Positions 7,798-15,272 of a DNA stretch of 64,000 nt are shown piece after piece (position 1 is the stretch's first letter; each line of letters starts with the position of its first letter). This DNA is from Rhodospirillales bacterium (GTDB taxonomy: Bacteria; Pseudomonadota; Alphaproteobacteria; Rhodospirillales; Casp-alpha2). The notes beneath the pieces were generated by a model. It was not told where the DNA came from and did not search any database. It worked only from the letters and a program-made list of their open reading frames with translations. Location of the stretch: contig JAEPQO010000002.1 of the NCBI GenBank assembly GCA_017640505.1, positions 124,001 through 188,000 on the forward strand, read 5' to 3'. The translations under genes and the position numbers were made by a program.

Positions 7798-8367
7798 ATG
7801 AACTTTATCGGCATAATGGATCTGGAATTTACCGCTTGGGAAGGATCGCGGGCGCGCGGCTGGAGCGGGCAGGGCGAGGAGCGCGAAATCGTGCAGATCG
7901 GCGCCCTGAAGATCTCCGGCGACGACATGCTCAAGGAATGCGAGGCACTGGACATTCTGGTGAGGCCGCGGATCAACCCGCAACTGAGCGACTACTTCCG
8001 GAATCTGACGGGTATCACGCAACGGCAACTGGACCGCGAAGGACTTTCGTTCGAGGATGCGCTGATGCGGCTGGGTACGTTTCTCGGAGGAATAGACGGC
8101 CCCGTGTACTCAATGGGTACGGATTGTTTGGTTATCGAGGAAAACTGCAGCCTCTACGACGTGGCTTATCCGTTCGACAACACGCGCTTTGCGGATTTGC
8201 GGCCGATACTTGCGAATACGGTCGGCCGGAGCGTTGCCGCCGCCGACAGCAGTCAGCTGCCGCAGCACATGTCGTTCGATAATCCGGGCACCGCGCACCA
8301 GGGTATATTCGATTGCCGCTGCATTGCCGAGACACTGAGGATCCTGCGCCGACGCGGTCTTTTCTGA
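7798..8367 (+). CDS. DEDDh-family 3'-5' exonuclease-like protein
   Basis: 189 aa. Exonuclease motif I is MDLEFTAWE (acidic pair at residues 8 and 10), motif II falls in FRNLTGITQRQLD and the following GTD, and motif III is AHQGIFDCRCIAETL with the His and Asp five residues apart, as in DEDDh enzymes. Overall it resembles stand-alone ERI1/3'hExo-type or DnaQ-like exonuclease domains rather than the polymerase epsilon subunit. No polymerase or RNA partner is adjacent. Activity is probable from intact residues, target nucleic acid unknown. Confidence 0.75.
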   Translation: MNFIGIMDLEFTAWEGSRARGWSGQGEEREIVQIGALKISGDDMLKECEALDILVRPRINPQLSDYFRNLTGITQRQLDREGLSFEDALMRLGTFLGGIDGPVYSMGTDCLVIEENCSLYDVAYPFDNTRFADLRPILANTVGRSVAAADSSQLPQHMSFDNPGTAHQGIFDCRCIAETLRILRRRGLF

Positions 8368-8476
8368 GACCGTTGCCCGGCCGCACTTATTCTTTTTTTC
8401 CGGGAGCCCCTGCATTCGGTATACTGTTTCCGCGCATCACACGGGATGTGACGAGCGAAATGTTTGGGAGGCTTGC

Positions 8477-8683
8477 GTGAAGTACGACAGACGTCTGAGC
8501 GACAAGATCATTCTTGCCCATAAGCAGGCCTGCGAAGAAGGCGCCGTCGAAGTCGCCCGGCTGTTGTTCGATGCCCTCGAAATGCAGTTGACGTCGATCG
8601 GCGGTTCGCTTGCGGACAAACGCAAGGAAATGCCCGAGGTAAACGAGGCCTACGAACTGCACCACAAGTTTCTTCAGCAATAG
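8477..8683 (+). CDS. Small hypothetical protein (68 aa)
   Basis: 68 aa with a GTG start at 8477 and a GGGAG ribosome-binding site 6 bases upstream. It is predicted wholly helical (LSDKIILAHKQACEEGAVEVARLLFDALEMQL) with tetratricopeptide-like spacing. No signal peptide or Cys cluster. It lies alone between the exonuclease gene and a convergent PAS_5 gene. No family recognised; the good start signal and amphipathic pattern support a real gene. Confidence 0.65.
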   Translation: MKYDRRLSDKIILAHKQACEEGAVEVARLLFDALEMQLTSIGGSLADKRKEMPEVNEAYELHHKFLQQ

Positions 8684-8705
8684 TGCCGCCACGGCGCGGC
8701 CGGGC

Positions 8706-9215
8706 TCAGACGATGCAGAAAACAGGGTCGATGCTTTCCCGCGCGAAGTCGTAAAAGGCCAGGCCGATCCCGTAATCCACGTCGCCGGTCCCGGAAAAGC
8801 AGGTGAAGAACAGGGCGGTCGCCAGGCGGTACTTCTGGTCGTCGTTTTCTTCTTCGTACCTGACCACGCGGCGCGTGAAGAAGGATTCGCCGTGTTGGTA
8901 GGCGCGCCGGTACACGTTCATGAACAGTTCCTTGCTGTCATGGCCGGTATACGCCTTGTCGAGATAGTTGCCCTGCAGGCGGGTCGGATAGTTCCGCTCC
9001 ACCTCGGTACCGGCGAACTTCATCAGCAATCCGTCGTCGATGCCTTTTCTGAAATCCAGGATGTAGATATTGGGCACAAGCTTGGGCATCGCCATGAGAT
9101 CGATGTTCGCCATGTTGGGCCGATCCTCGCAGGGACCCGACGCGAGGACGCGTGTCGCAAAGTCCAGGAATCGCTGGTCGTCGGTAGTGCTTTTGATGAC
9201 GTCGAAACGCTTCAA
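8706..9215 (-). CDS. PAS_5-family protein
   Basis: 169 aa from a TTG at 9215, which has AAGGG 8 bases upstream; a TTG at 9272 gives 188 aa but no ribosome-binding site. The segment LVPNIYILDFRKGIDDGLLMKFAGTEVERNYPTRLQGNYLD is the hallmark of the PAS_5 domain, common in multiple copies in Rhodospirillales. Such proteins are stand-alone PAS folds with no output domain, and their ligands and partners are mostly unknown. The reading frame is convergent with the small gene before it. Confidence 0.75.
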   Translation of the reverse strand: MKRFDVIKSTTDDQRFLDFATRVLASGPCEDRPNMANIDLMAMPKLVPNIYILDFRKGIDDGLLMKFAGTEVERNYPTRLQGNYLDKAYTGHDSKELFMNVYRRAYQHGESFFTRRVVRYEEENDDQKYRLATALFFTCFSGTGDVDYGIGLAFYDFARESIDPVFCIV

Positions 9216-9310
9216 TTCTGTAGCCCTTGAATAGCCGAGTAATGAACTCGCGCGTATTCCCCGCAACGTCAAGATGTAGCAGGGCGTCCGGTGTCAAGAA
9301 ATGAGGGGCA

Positions 9311-9802
9311 CTACGTATGTGGTGGGAGGTCTTGGCCTTTGCGCGCCGATAGAACGCTTGTCAGCAGGCGGACCAGGATAAAAATCGCCCCCAGATTCAG
9401 CAGGAACATGAAGCCGACTTCTGAATAACGAATCATTGGCAGGGTGAAGCCGAAATTGTCGAGCGCGAGGAAGCCGAGGTCGACGACTTCGATGAAAATA
9501 CCCATCAGGATCAGGCCGACGCCGAACTTCTGACAGAGTTCCGAAAACGTCTGCTCGTGGTCGGGAACGTTGTCGCCGTAGCGGCCGCGTACAAGCCAGC
9601 GCCGGTTGTCGAGGAACACGCCGAATGCGGCGACGACAATGGCAATGTCCTCTTCCAGGTTCACTTCGCCCGGAACGAAGTTCATGTGCATGTTTTCCAT
9701 CAGGAACTGAAACTGCAGCACGCCTATACCGACGGCACCGAAAATGATACCGGCGCCGGCGAGGATGATGATCCATGGATTGATCGTCAGTGCGTAGAGC
9801 AA
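9311..9802 (-). CDS. Integral membrane protein of unknown function
   Basis: 163 aa from a TTG start at 9802, the only plausible initiator, with a weak ribosome-binding site. Four hydrophobic segments: residues 8-32, about 50-65, about 92-112 and about 125-147, separated by a cytoplasmic-type RRWLVRGRYGDN loop. No recognised domain. The reading frame ends 95 bases from the PAS_5 gene start on the same strand, so co-transcription is possible. Confidence 0.6.
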   Translation of the reverse strand: MLYALTINPWIIILAGAGIIFGAVGIGVLQFQFLMENMHMNFVPGEVNLEEDIAIVVAAFGVFLDNRRWLVRGRYGDNVPDHEQTFSELCQKFGVGLILMGIFIEVVDLGFLALDNFGFTLPMIRYSEVGFMFLLNLGAIFILVRLLTSVLSARKGQDLPPHT

Positions 9803-9870
9803 GGTGCGCAGGTTCCGTTCTGTTGACCGGAAAAAACTAGAAACAGTCCGGCATCAGCACAACAGGTTTT

Positions 9871-9889
9871 TGGCGGTGGGGGTGGGATT
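9871..9889 (-). repeat. 19-bp direct copy of the tRNA-Ser 3' end
   Basis: TGGCGGTGGGGGTGGGATT on the plus strand is identical to the last 19 bases of the tRNA-Ser gene (CCA, discriminator, 3' acceptor strand and part of the T arm) at 10001-10019. The two copies are 130 bases apart in direct orientation, the geometry of an att core left by a tRNA-targeting integrase or of a partial tRNA duplication. No integrase is between them. Confidence 0.6.
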
Positions 9890-9963
9890 GGCGGCTGCGC
9901 CGCCCGCATCGGCACCTGCGGCGCCTCGCGCACGAATGGCTCCGTTCACCGCACGCCGTGTCC

Positions 9964-10003
9964 CCATACACCAAGGGCCCCAGACGGGGCCCTTGGTGTA
10001 TGG
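9964..10003 (-). terminator. 18-bp hairpin directly after tRNA-Ser
   Basis: A perfect 18-bp inverted repeat with a 4-base loop begins at the encoded CCA of the tRNA. It lacks a T-run, so it may work as a processing or RNase-stop structure or a stem-dependent terminator. The stem includes the tRNA's own 3' CCA, which is unusual. Confidence 0.45.
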
Positions 10004-10090
10004 CGGTGGGGGTGGGATTCGAACCCACGGGACGCTCTCACGCCCAACGGTTTTCAAGACCGCCGCATTCGACCACTCTGCCACCCCACC
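10001..10090 (-). tRNA. tRNA-Ser (anticodon UGA)
   Basis: A 90-base class II tRNA including the encoded CCA. The 7-bp acceptor stem pairs GGTGGGG with CCCCACC, followed by a G discriminator. The anticodon stem-loop GCGGT-CTTGAAA-ACCGT gives anticodon UGA, reading UCA. A long variable arm (TGGGCGTGAGAGCGTCC) and a T arm GTGGG-TTCGAAT-CCCAC are present. Every stem checks by eye. Confidence 0.96.
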
Positions 10091-10286
10091 GGTTGCCAGG
10101 TCCGAAACGTTTGCTGCCGGTTGCCCGGGCGGCGGACTTTAGCCCCCGGCCATGCCGCGCTGCAAGGGCCAAGCGCCGTGCCGCTTCACGCCGCATGACG
10201 ATACGTGTATCATCGGAAAACCCTCATATGCCTGAAATCCTGCCGCCCCTAGGATGCTAGGGCAGCGAAAGCTTGGGAGAGCTCAA

Positions 10287-11543
10287 ATGCAGAGCATTGT
10301 TGAGTACCTTTTCGGTGCGGCGTCATTCATGCCGCACGGCTATTGTCTGTTGTGGCGGCCGGATCTGGTGGCGCTGCATGCGGTGTCCGATGCCCTGATA
10401 TTCCTTGCGTATGCATCGATCCCGGCGGCACTTGTGGTGCTCGTCCGCAAACGGCCTGAAATCGAGCACCGCACCACGGTGGTGCTGTTCGCGGCGTTCA
10501 TTCTTGCCTGCGGGCTCACGCATCTGGTGGCGGTCTTTACGCTCTGGCAGCCGATGTACGGGCTGCAGGGACTGGTCAAGGCCGCAACGGCGATCATTTC
10601 GCTGCTGACCGCGATCGCCATATGGCCGCTGCTCCCCAAGCTTTTGAAGATTCCGAGCCCGAGGGCGCTCCAGGTGCTGAACAGGGACCTCGAGAACGTG
10701 AACAACGAACTGAAGCACGAAATCGAGGAGCACGAAGTCACGCTTGCCGAGTTGCGCGCCATGCGCCGCGAGCTTGAGGTGCGCGTCGAAGAACGCACAC
10801 GCGAGCTCAATGTCGCGTACCGAGATCTCGAACGGGTCAACGAGGACCTGTCGACGTTCGTTCACGTCGCGTCGCATGACCTGAAAGAACCGCTGCGCGG
10901 CATCAGGCATTACGCGGAAATCGTTGCCGACGACCATGCGGAAACCCTCACCGAGCAGGGGAAAAAGGACCTGAACGGGATCATTCGCCTGGCCGACAGG
11001 TTGTCGGACCTGATCAATTCGCTTCGCGATTACAGCCGTGCCGGCAATACCGACGAAACGTTGGAAGACGTGGACCTGAACGGGGTTTTGAAGGAAGCCG
11101 TCGACAACCTTCACTCGCTGATCGTTGATTCAGGCCTGCAGATCGATGTGCCGCAACGCCTGCCGGTCATCCATTGCGCGCGGGCGCATGCCCTGGCGCT
11201 GATGCAGAATCTGATTTCCAATGCGGCGACGCATTCGAACGAAAACCCCCGCGTGCGGATCGAAGCCGAAGACGGTGGGGCCGGCATGGTCCGGATCGTC
11301 GTCAGCGACAACGGGCCGGGCATCCCCGAGAATCTGAACGAGGATATCTTCAAGATGTTCCGGCGCGTGGCCGGTCCCGCCAAGAGCCCGACCGGCGACC
11401 GATCGGAAGAAATCGCCGAGCGCACCACCGGCATGGGACTTGCGATCGTGAAGAGAATTGTCGAGCGCTATAACGGATCGATCAAACTGCTGCCGTCGAC
11501 CGGGGGCGGTGCGTCGTTCGAGTTGATGCTGAGGGCCATATAA
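10287..11543 (+). CDS. Sensor histidine kinase with ethylene-receptor-like N-terminal domain
   Basis: 418 aa from the ATG at 10287 (GGGAGA 6 bases upstream). Residues 1-115 hold three membrane segments that follow the plant ETR1 ethylene-binding domain with a constant offset of ten residues: Asp35, Tyr42, Pro46, Ile72, Cys75 and His79 match ETR1 Asp25, Tyr32, Pro36, Ile62, Cys65 and His69, in SDALIFLAYASIP and FILACGLTH. Cys and His are the Cu(I) ligands in ETR1. A coiled coil (about 130-190) leads to HisKA with His197 in SHDLKEPLRG, then HATPase_c (NLISNAATHS, DNGPGIPE, GMGLAIVKRI). It has no GAF domain. The next gene is a response regulator 5 bases on. Ligand is inferred. Confidence 0.88.
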   Translation: MQSIVEYLFGAASFMPHGYCLLWRPDLVALHAVSDALIFLAYASIPAALVVLVRKRPEIEHRTTVVLFAAFILACGLTHLVAVFTLWQPMYGLQGLVKAATAIISLLTAIAIWPLLPKLLKIPSPRALQVLNRDLENVNNELKHEIEEHEVTLAELRAMRRELEVRVEERTRELNVAYRDLERVNEDLSTFVHVASHDLKEPLRGIRHYAEIVADDHAETLTEQGKKDLNGIIRLADRLSDLINSLRDYSRAGNTDETLEDVDLNGVLKEAVDNLHSLIVDSGLQIDVPQRLPVIHCARAHALALMQNLISNAATHSNENPRVRIEAEDGGAGMVRIVVSDNGPGIPENLNEDIFKMFRRVAGPAKSPTGDRSEEIAERTTGMGLAIVKRIVERYNGSIKLLPSTGGGASFELMLRAI

Positions 11544-11548
11544 AAGCG

Positions 11549-11971
11549 ATGCGTCAGAATATCATCGTATTGGTCGAGGACAGCCCCGCGGACGCCCGCG
11601 TCGTGACCCGTGCGATCGACAAACTTGGCGATCCGAGCCTGATCGTCATGCATTTCGACACGGCCGAAGCAGCGATCGAATACTGCGAGAAAGATGCAAA
11701 ATGGACGTCGAACCAGCGGCAGATCGTGCTGATGGACCTCAATCTGCCCGGCGCTGACGGCCTGACGTGCCTGCGGCACTTCAAGAGTTCGCCCCGACTG
11801 AGGCATATCCCGGTGATTGTCTGGACCACGTCGGATCAGCCGCGGGATATTCAGCGGTCCTATGAAAGGGGCGCCAACAGCTTTGTAACCAAGCCGATGG
11901 GGCTGAAGGCCGTTTCCGAAATGGTCCGGGACCTCTGCCATTACTGGTTCGAGCGGACGACCCTGGCCTGA
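11549..11971 (+). CDS. Stand-alone response regulator (Rcp1-like)
   Basis: 140 aa, a single receiver domain with no output domain. Acidic pocket VEDS (Glu10-Asp11), phosphoacceptor Asp63 in LMDLNLPGADG, Thr in WTTSD and Lys in VTKPMG are all present. The long insertion before the phospho-Asp (CEKDAKWTSNQRQ) is characteristic of the Rcp1/CheY-like regulators that pair with phytochrome-type and ethylene-receptor-type kinases. It is transcribed with the kinase gene, spaced 5 bases, and is its probable partner. The downstream target is unknown. Confidence 0.9.
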   Translation: MRQNIIVLVEDSPADARVVTRAIDKLGDPSLIVMHFDTAEAAIEYCEKDAKWTSNQRQIVLMDLNLPGADGLTCLRHFKSSPRLRHIPVIVWTTSDQPRDIQRSYERGANSFVTKPMGLKAVSEMVRDLCHYWFERTTLA

Positions 11972-12112
11972 ACCGCGGGAATCACGGTCTATTACAAGAC
12001 CTTGTTTTTGCTGCCAAGCGGCGAGCCGTATGATAGATTATTTTAAAATTTTATAAGATTTCCGGCGCGCTCGGGGGCGCAAGTCGGACGTGTGGTGGCT
12101 GGGGTTGGTGAG

Positions 12113-12898
12113 ATGATGAATAAAAACATGATTTCAAAAGACTTTTTGCGTTCCGTCGGTATGTCGGCGGCACTTGTCGGCGTGCTGGCAGCGGGCACAG
12201 TGGCACATGTTGCTGTGGCCGACGAGGCCGGGTCTGGAACACAGACCGAAAATAGCGGTGACCCGCTGGAGCAGGTCAACCGGTTCACGTCCGGCTTTAA
12301 CCGGGCCGTCCGGGGGGCGCTGATCGACCCGCTGATCGACGGTTATCAATACGTGACACCGGAACCGGTGCAAAACTCGGTGTCCAACTTCTTTTCCAAC
12401 CTGTCCGAACCGGTAACGGCGGTCAGCTCGCTTTTGCAGGGCGATACCGAGAACGCGGAGAATGCGACCGGCCGGTTTTTTGTCAATTCGACGCTCGGCG
12501 TCGGCGGATTGAACGACCCCGCGACCGGCATGGGCATGGTCCAGCGGCGCGAGGATCTCGGGCAGGCGATGGCCGTGAACGGGATGAATCCGGGGCCGCA
12601 TATCGTGCTGCCGATCCTTGGGCCGAGCAATCTGCGGGATGCGACGGGCGATATCCTGACCGGTCTGGCCAGCCCGCTGCCGCTGGCGGTTCAGGCGGCG
12701 GACGGCGGTGTGCGGTATTCGACTTATCAGGACGATATTCAGGCGCTTGAGCGCGGTGCGCTGGACCCGTATGTCGCGGAGCGTGAAGCCTACGAGCAGA
12801 ACCGGGAGTATCAGGTCAGCAACGGCAACGTCGATGGGCAGAATTTCCCGGCCCTGGCCGACGGAGAGGGCCCGACGCTGGCGACCAATCCGCAATAA
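12113..12898 (+). CDS. mlaA: MlaA/VacJ-family outer-membrane lipid-asymmetry protein lacking a lipobox
   Basis: 261 aa from the first of two tandem ATGs (12113, 12116), preceded by GGTGAG. The core matches MlaA: DPLEQVNRFTSGFNRAVRGALIDPLIDGYQYVTPEPVQNSVSNFFSNLSEPVTAVSSLLQ, RFFVNSTLGVGGLNDPA and GPHIVLPILGPSNLRDATG. MlaA removes mislocalised phospholipid from the outer leaflet and passes it to MlaC. The signal peptide ends AAGTVAHVAVA-DEAG with no Cys, so the protein cannot be lipidated in the usual way. No mlaBCDEF gene lies nearby. An AT-rich promoter region precedes it. Confidence 0.88.
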   Translation: MMNKNMISKDFLRSVGMSAALVGVLAAGTVAHVAVADEAGSGTQTENSGDPLEQVNRFTSGFNRAVRGALIDPLIDGYQYVTPEPVQNSVSNFFSNLSEPVTAVSSLLQGDTENAENATGRFFVNSTLGVGGLNDPATGMGMVQRREDLGQAMAVNGMNPGPHIVLPILGPSNLRDATGDILTGLASPLPLAVQAADGGVRYSTYQDDIQALERGALDPYVAEREAYEQNREYQVSNGNVDGQNFPALADGEGPTLATNPQ

Positions 12899-13144
12899 CC
12901 CGGCCGGCGACGGGAACGAATCGACGCGCCTGCCGCGGTAGGCCGCGCCCGTATGGGACCGGCATCAAGATGCCGCCGTCTGCGGGCGCACCCTGCACGC
13001 TGCTATGTCGATGCAGATTAAGTCAATATAATCATAATCTTGCCTTATTAACCTCTTAGTCCGTGCGAGCTCCGGTTCGGCATGAGCACGGGACATCGTT
13101 GCCGACACACCCGGTGCGCGTTAAGCAGATTTCAGGTAGGCGCG

Positions 13145-13954
13145 ATGTTCTTTTATCTGTCCAAGGTTTTCTGGTTTGTTGCCAGTCCAGGCAATGCGTT
13201 TCTGATCGCGCTGCTGTCGGGGTTGTTCCTGACGTCGACGCGCTTCAAACGCATGGGGAAGTCGCTTGTGTGGCTGGCGGTCGTGTTCGCGCTGTTTTCG
13301 ACGTTCGTGCCGGCGGGCAGCTACATGATCAAGATCCTGGAGGATCGCTTTCCCCAACCGCAGTCGTTGCCGGATCGCATTGACGGCATTGTCGTGCTGG
13401 GCGGCGTCATCGACCCGGTGGGCACAGCCGAGAGAGGGCGCCCCATGATCGGCGGCGCCGTTGAGCGCATCATTGAGTCCGCGGCCCTTGCAAAGACGTA
13501 TCCAAACGCAAGGCTGGTCTATTCGGGCGGTTCCGCGTCGTTGACGCGTCAGGACGTGAAGGAAGCGGATTACGTGGCCGATCTATACGTATCGTTGGGC
13601 ATTGACCGCGACCGTCTGGTCCTCGAGCGTGAAGCCCGGAATACTTGGGAAAACGCGAAGTACACGATGGAAATGATGGCGCCGAAAACCGACGAGACAT
13701 GGATATTGGTGACGTCGGCGTTCCATATGCCGCGTTCCGTCGGCGCCTTCCGCCGCGTCGGCTGGGAAATGATCCCTTATCCCGTTGACTACCAGCGTGC
13801 CAAGATGCCGTCCTTTCCGAGCCCCGGCGACTTCGGGGTCGGTCTCAACGGTCTGGGGTACGCGGTGCACGAATGGATCGGGCTAATTTCTTACTGGCTG
13901 ACCGGCAAGAACAGCGCCGCATTTCCAAAACCCAGGGTATCGGAGACACAATGA
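13145..13954 (+). CDS. YdcF/ElyC family (DUF218) membrane protein
   Basis: 269 aa from the ATG at 13145 with an AGGTAGG site. Two N-terminal membrane segments (residues 1-25 and 37-60) precede a DUF218 domain: IDGIVVLGGV, RLVYSGGS, ERIIESAALA, EREARNTWENA and WILVTSAFHMPRSVGAFRRVGW. ElyC, the closest E. coli analogue in layout, supports peptidoglycan synthesis through undecaprenyl-phosphate metabolism. Its stop overlaps the ATG of a lytic transglycosylase gene (ATGA), which supports a cell-wall role here. Confidence 0.85.
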   Translation: MFFYLSKVFWFVASPGNAFLIALLSGLFLTSTRFKRMGKSLVWLAVVFALFSTFVPAGSYMIKILEDRFPQPQSLPDRIDGIVVLGGVIDPVGTAERGRPMIGGAVERIIESAALAKTYPNARLVYSGGSASLTRQDVKEADYVADLYVSLGIDRDRLVLEREARNTWENAKYTMEMMAPKTDETWILVTSAFHMPRSVGAFRRVGWEMIPYPVDYQRAKMPSFPSPGDFGVGLNGLGYAVHEWIGLISYWLTGKNSAAFPKPRVSETQ

Positions 13955-15153
13955 TCAAATTCCGCAACGTTCTGGCCGCGCTGGCCGTCGCATCTTCGCT
14001 GGCGCTGCCTGCGGCATCGCATGCGGCGGAACCTTTCGTGGACTGGCTCAAGGGATTTCGCGGCGAAGCCGCGCGCGCCGGCATCGCCGACGACGTGCTG
14101 GACAAGGCGCTTGGCGCCGTGGCGCCGATCCCGCGCGTGCTCGAACTCGACCGCCGCCAGCCGGAATTCATGCTGACGCTGTGGCGCTACATGGAACTCT
14201 ATGTGCCGGACGCGCGCATCGAGAAGGGCAAGGAACTTCTGAAAAAGCACGCCAGGCTGCTGGCCGAGGTTGAGAAGAAATACGGCGTTCCGCCCCGCTT
14301 CCTGGTCGCGTTCTGGGGCGTGGAGACGGATTTCGGCCGCAACTTCGGGGCCTTTCACATGTTGAGCGCCGTGGCCACCCTGGCGCACGATGCCAGGCGC
14401 GCGGATTTCTTCAAGACGCAGTTCATGTCGGCGATCCGCCTCGTCGGCACGGGCGACGTGCCGGTCGACGTGAAGTCGTCGTGGGCCGGCGCCATGGGCA
14501 ACATGCAGTTCATCCCGACCACGTTCGAGGCCTATGCCGTTGATCATGACGGTGACGGCAGGCGCGACTTGTGGAACAGTCTGCCGGATGCCTTTGCCTC
14601 CGCATCCAACTACCTGAGCCGTGTCGGCTGGCAGCCGGATTACACGTGGGGCCGCGAGGTGCAGATGCCGAAAGACTTCGACCTGTCGCTCGCCGGACTG
14701 CACACGAAGAAGAAACTCGCCGACTGGCAGAAACTCGGCATTCGCAAGGTCGGCGGCGGCGCTCTGCCGGCGGCCGATATCGATGCGTCACTGCTGCTGC
14801 CTGCCGGCGCCGAGGGGCCGTCGTTCCTGGTCTACCAGAATTTCCGTACCATCATGCGCTGGAACACGTCGCAACTGTATGCGATCGCCGTCGGCCATCT
14901 GGCCGACCGGTTTATCGGATTGCCGCCGCTGAGCGTGAAAAAGCCGGCCAACGCACAGATGCTGCGGTTCGTCGATATCGAGGAAATGCAGCGGCTGCTG
15001 ACGCGGATCGGCTTCGATACAGGCGGCATCGACGGCCGTGCCGGACCGATGACGCGGAATGCCATTCGCGCGTTCCAGAAGAGCGTCAATCTGCCGGCCG
15101 ACGCGCACCCGACCTTCGGGCTTTTGGAACGGCTGCGGGCGGCGGCGAATTAG
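13951..15153 (+). CDS. Lytic murein transglycosylase, MltB family, with C-terminal peptidoglycan-binding domain
   Basis: 400 aa. The ATG at 13951 overlaps the previous stop and opens a Sec signal peptide ending ASHAAEP. The SLT_2 domain has catalytic Glu125 in FWGVETDFGR and the conserved AMGNMQFIPTTF block. A PG_binding_1 domain follows at about residues 335-395 (LLTRIGFDTGGIDGRAGPMTRNAIRAFQKSVNLP). It cleaves the MurNAc-GlcNAc bond non-hydrolytically, forming 1,6-anhydro ends, in the periplasm. Family certain. Confidence 0.93.
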   Translation: MIKFRNVLAALAVASSLALPAASHAAEPFVDWLKGFRGEAARAGIADDVLDKALGAVAPIPRVLELDRRQPEFMLTLWRYMELYVPDARIEKGKELLKKHARLLAEVEKKYGVPPRFLVAFWGVETDFGRNFGAFHMLSAVATLAHDARRADFFKTQFMSAIRLVGTGDVPVDVKSSWAGAMGNMQFIPTTFEAYAVDHDGDGRRDLWNSLPDAFASASNYLSRVGWQPDYTWGREVQMPKDFDLSLAGLHTKKKLADWQKLGIRKVGGGALPAADIDASLLLPAGAEGPSFLVYQNFRTIMRWNTSQLYAIAVGHLADRFIGLPPLSVKKPANAQMLRFVDIEEMQRLLTRIGFDTGGIDGRAGPMTRNAIRAFQKSVNLPADAHPTFGLLERLRAAAN

Positions 15154-15272
15154 GCAAAGCGGACGTTGAGCTTCGGTTCGTTTTGTGACACAAGATGATG
15201 TGATTCGATTGCACTCTATGGCAAGATACAGTGCATTTTGAAAGGGGAGCAGGACGTGGGGACAGCACGGAA

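Noticed and set aside
9871-10090. Prophage or integrative element at tRNA-Ser
   Set aside because: The repeats enclose only about 130 bases with no coding content, so at most a remnant att site.
9804-10142. Open frames across the tRNA-Ser gene on both strands
   Set aside because: They encode the well-known false proteins (GIRTHGTLSR...TAAFDHSATPP on one strand, MAEWSNAAVLKT on the other) that come from reading through tRNA-Ser; the tRNA explains the sequence.
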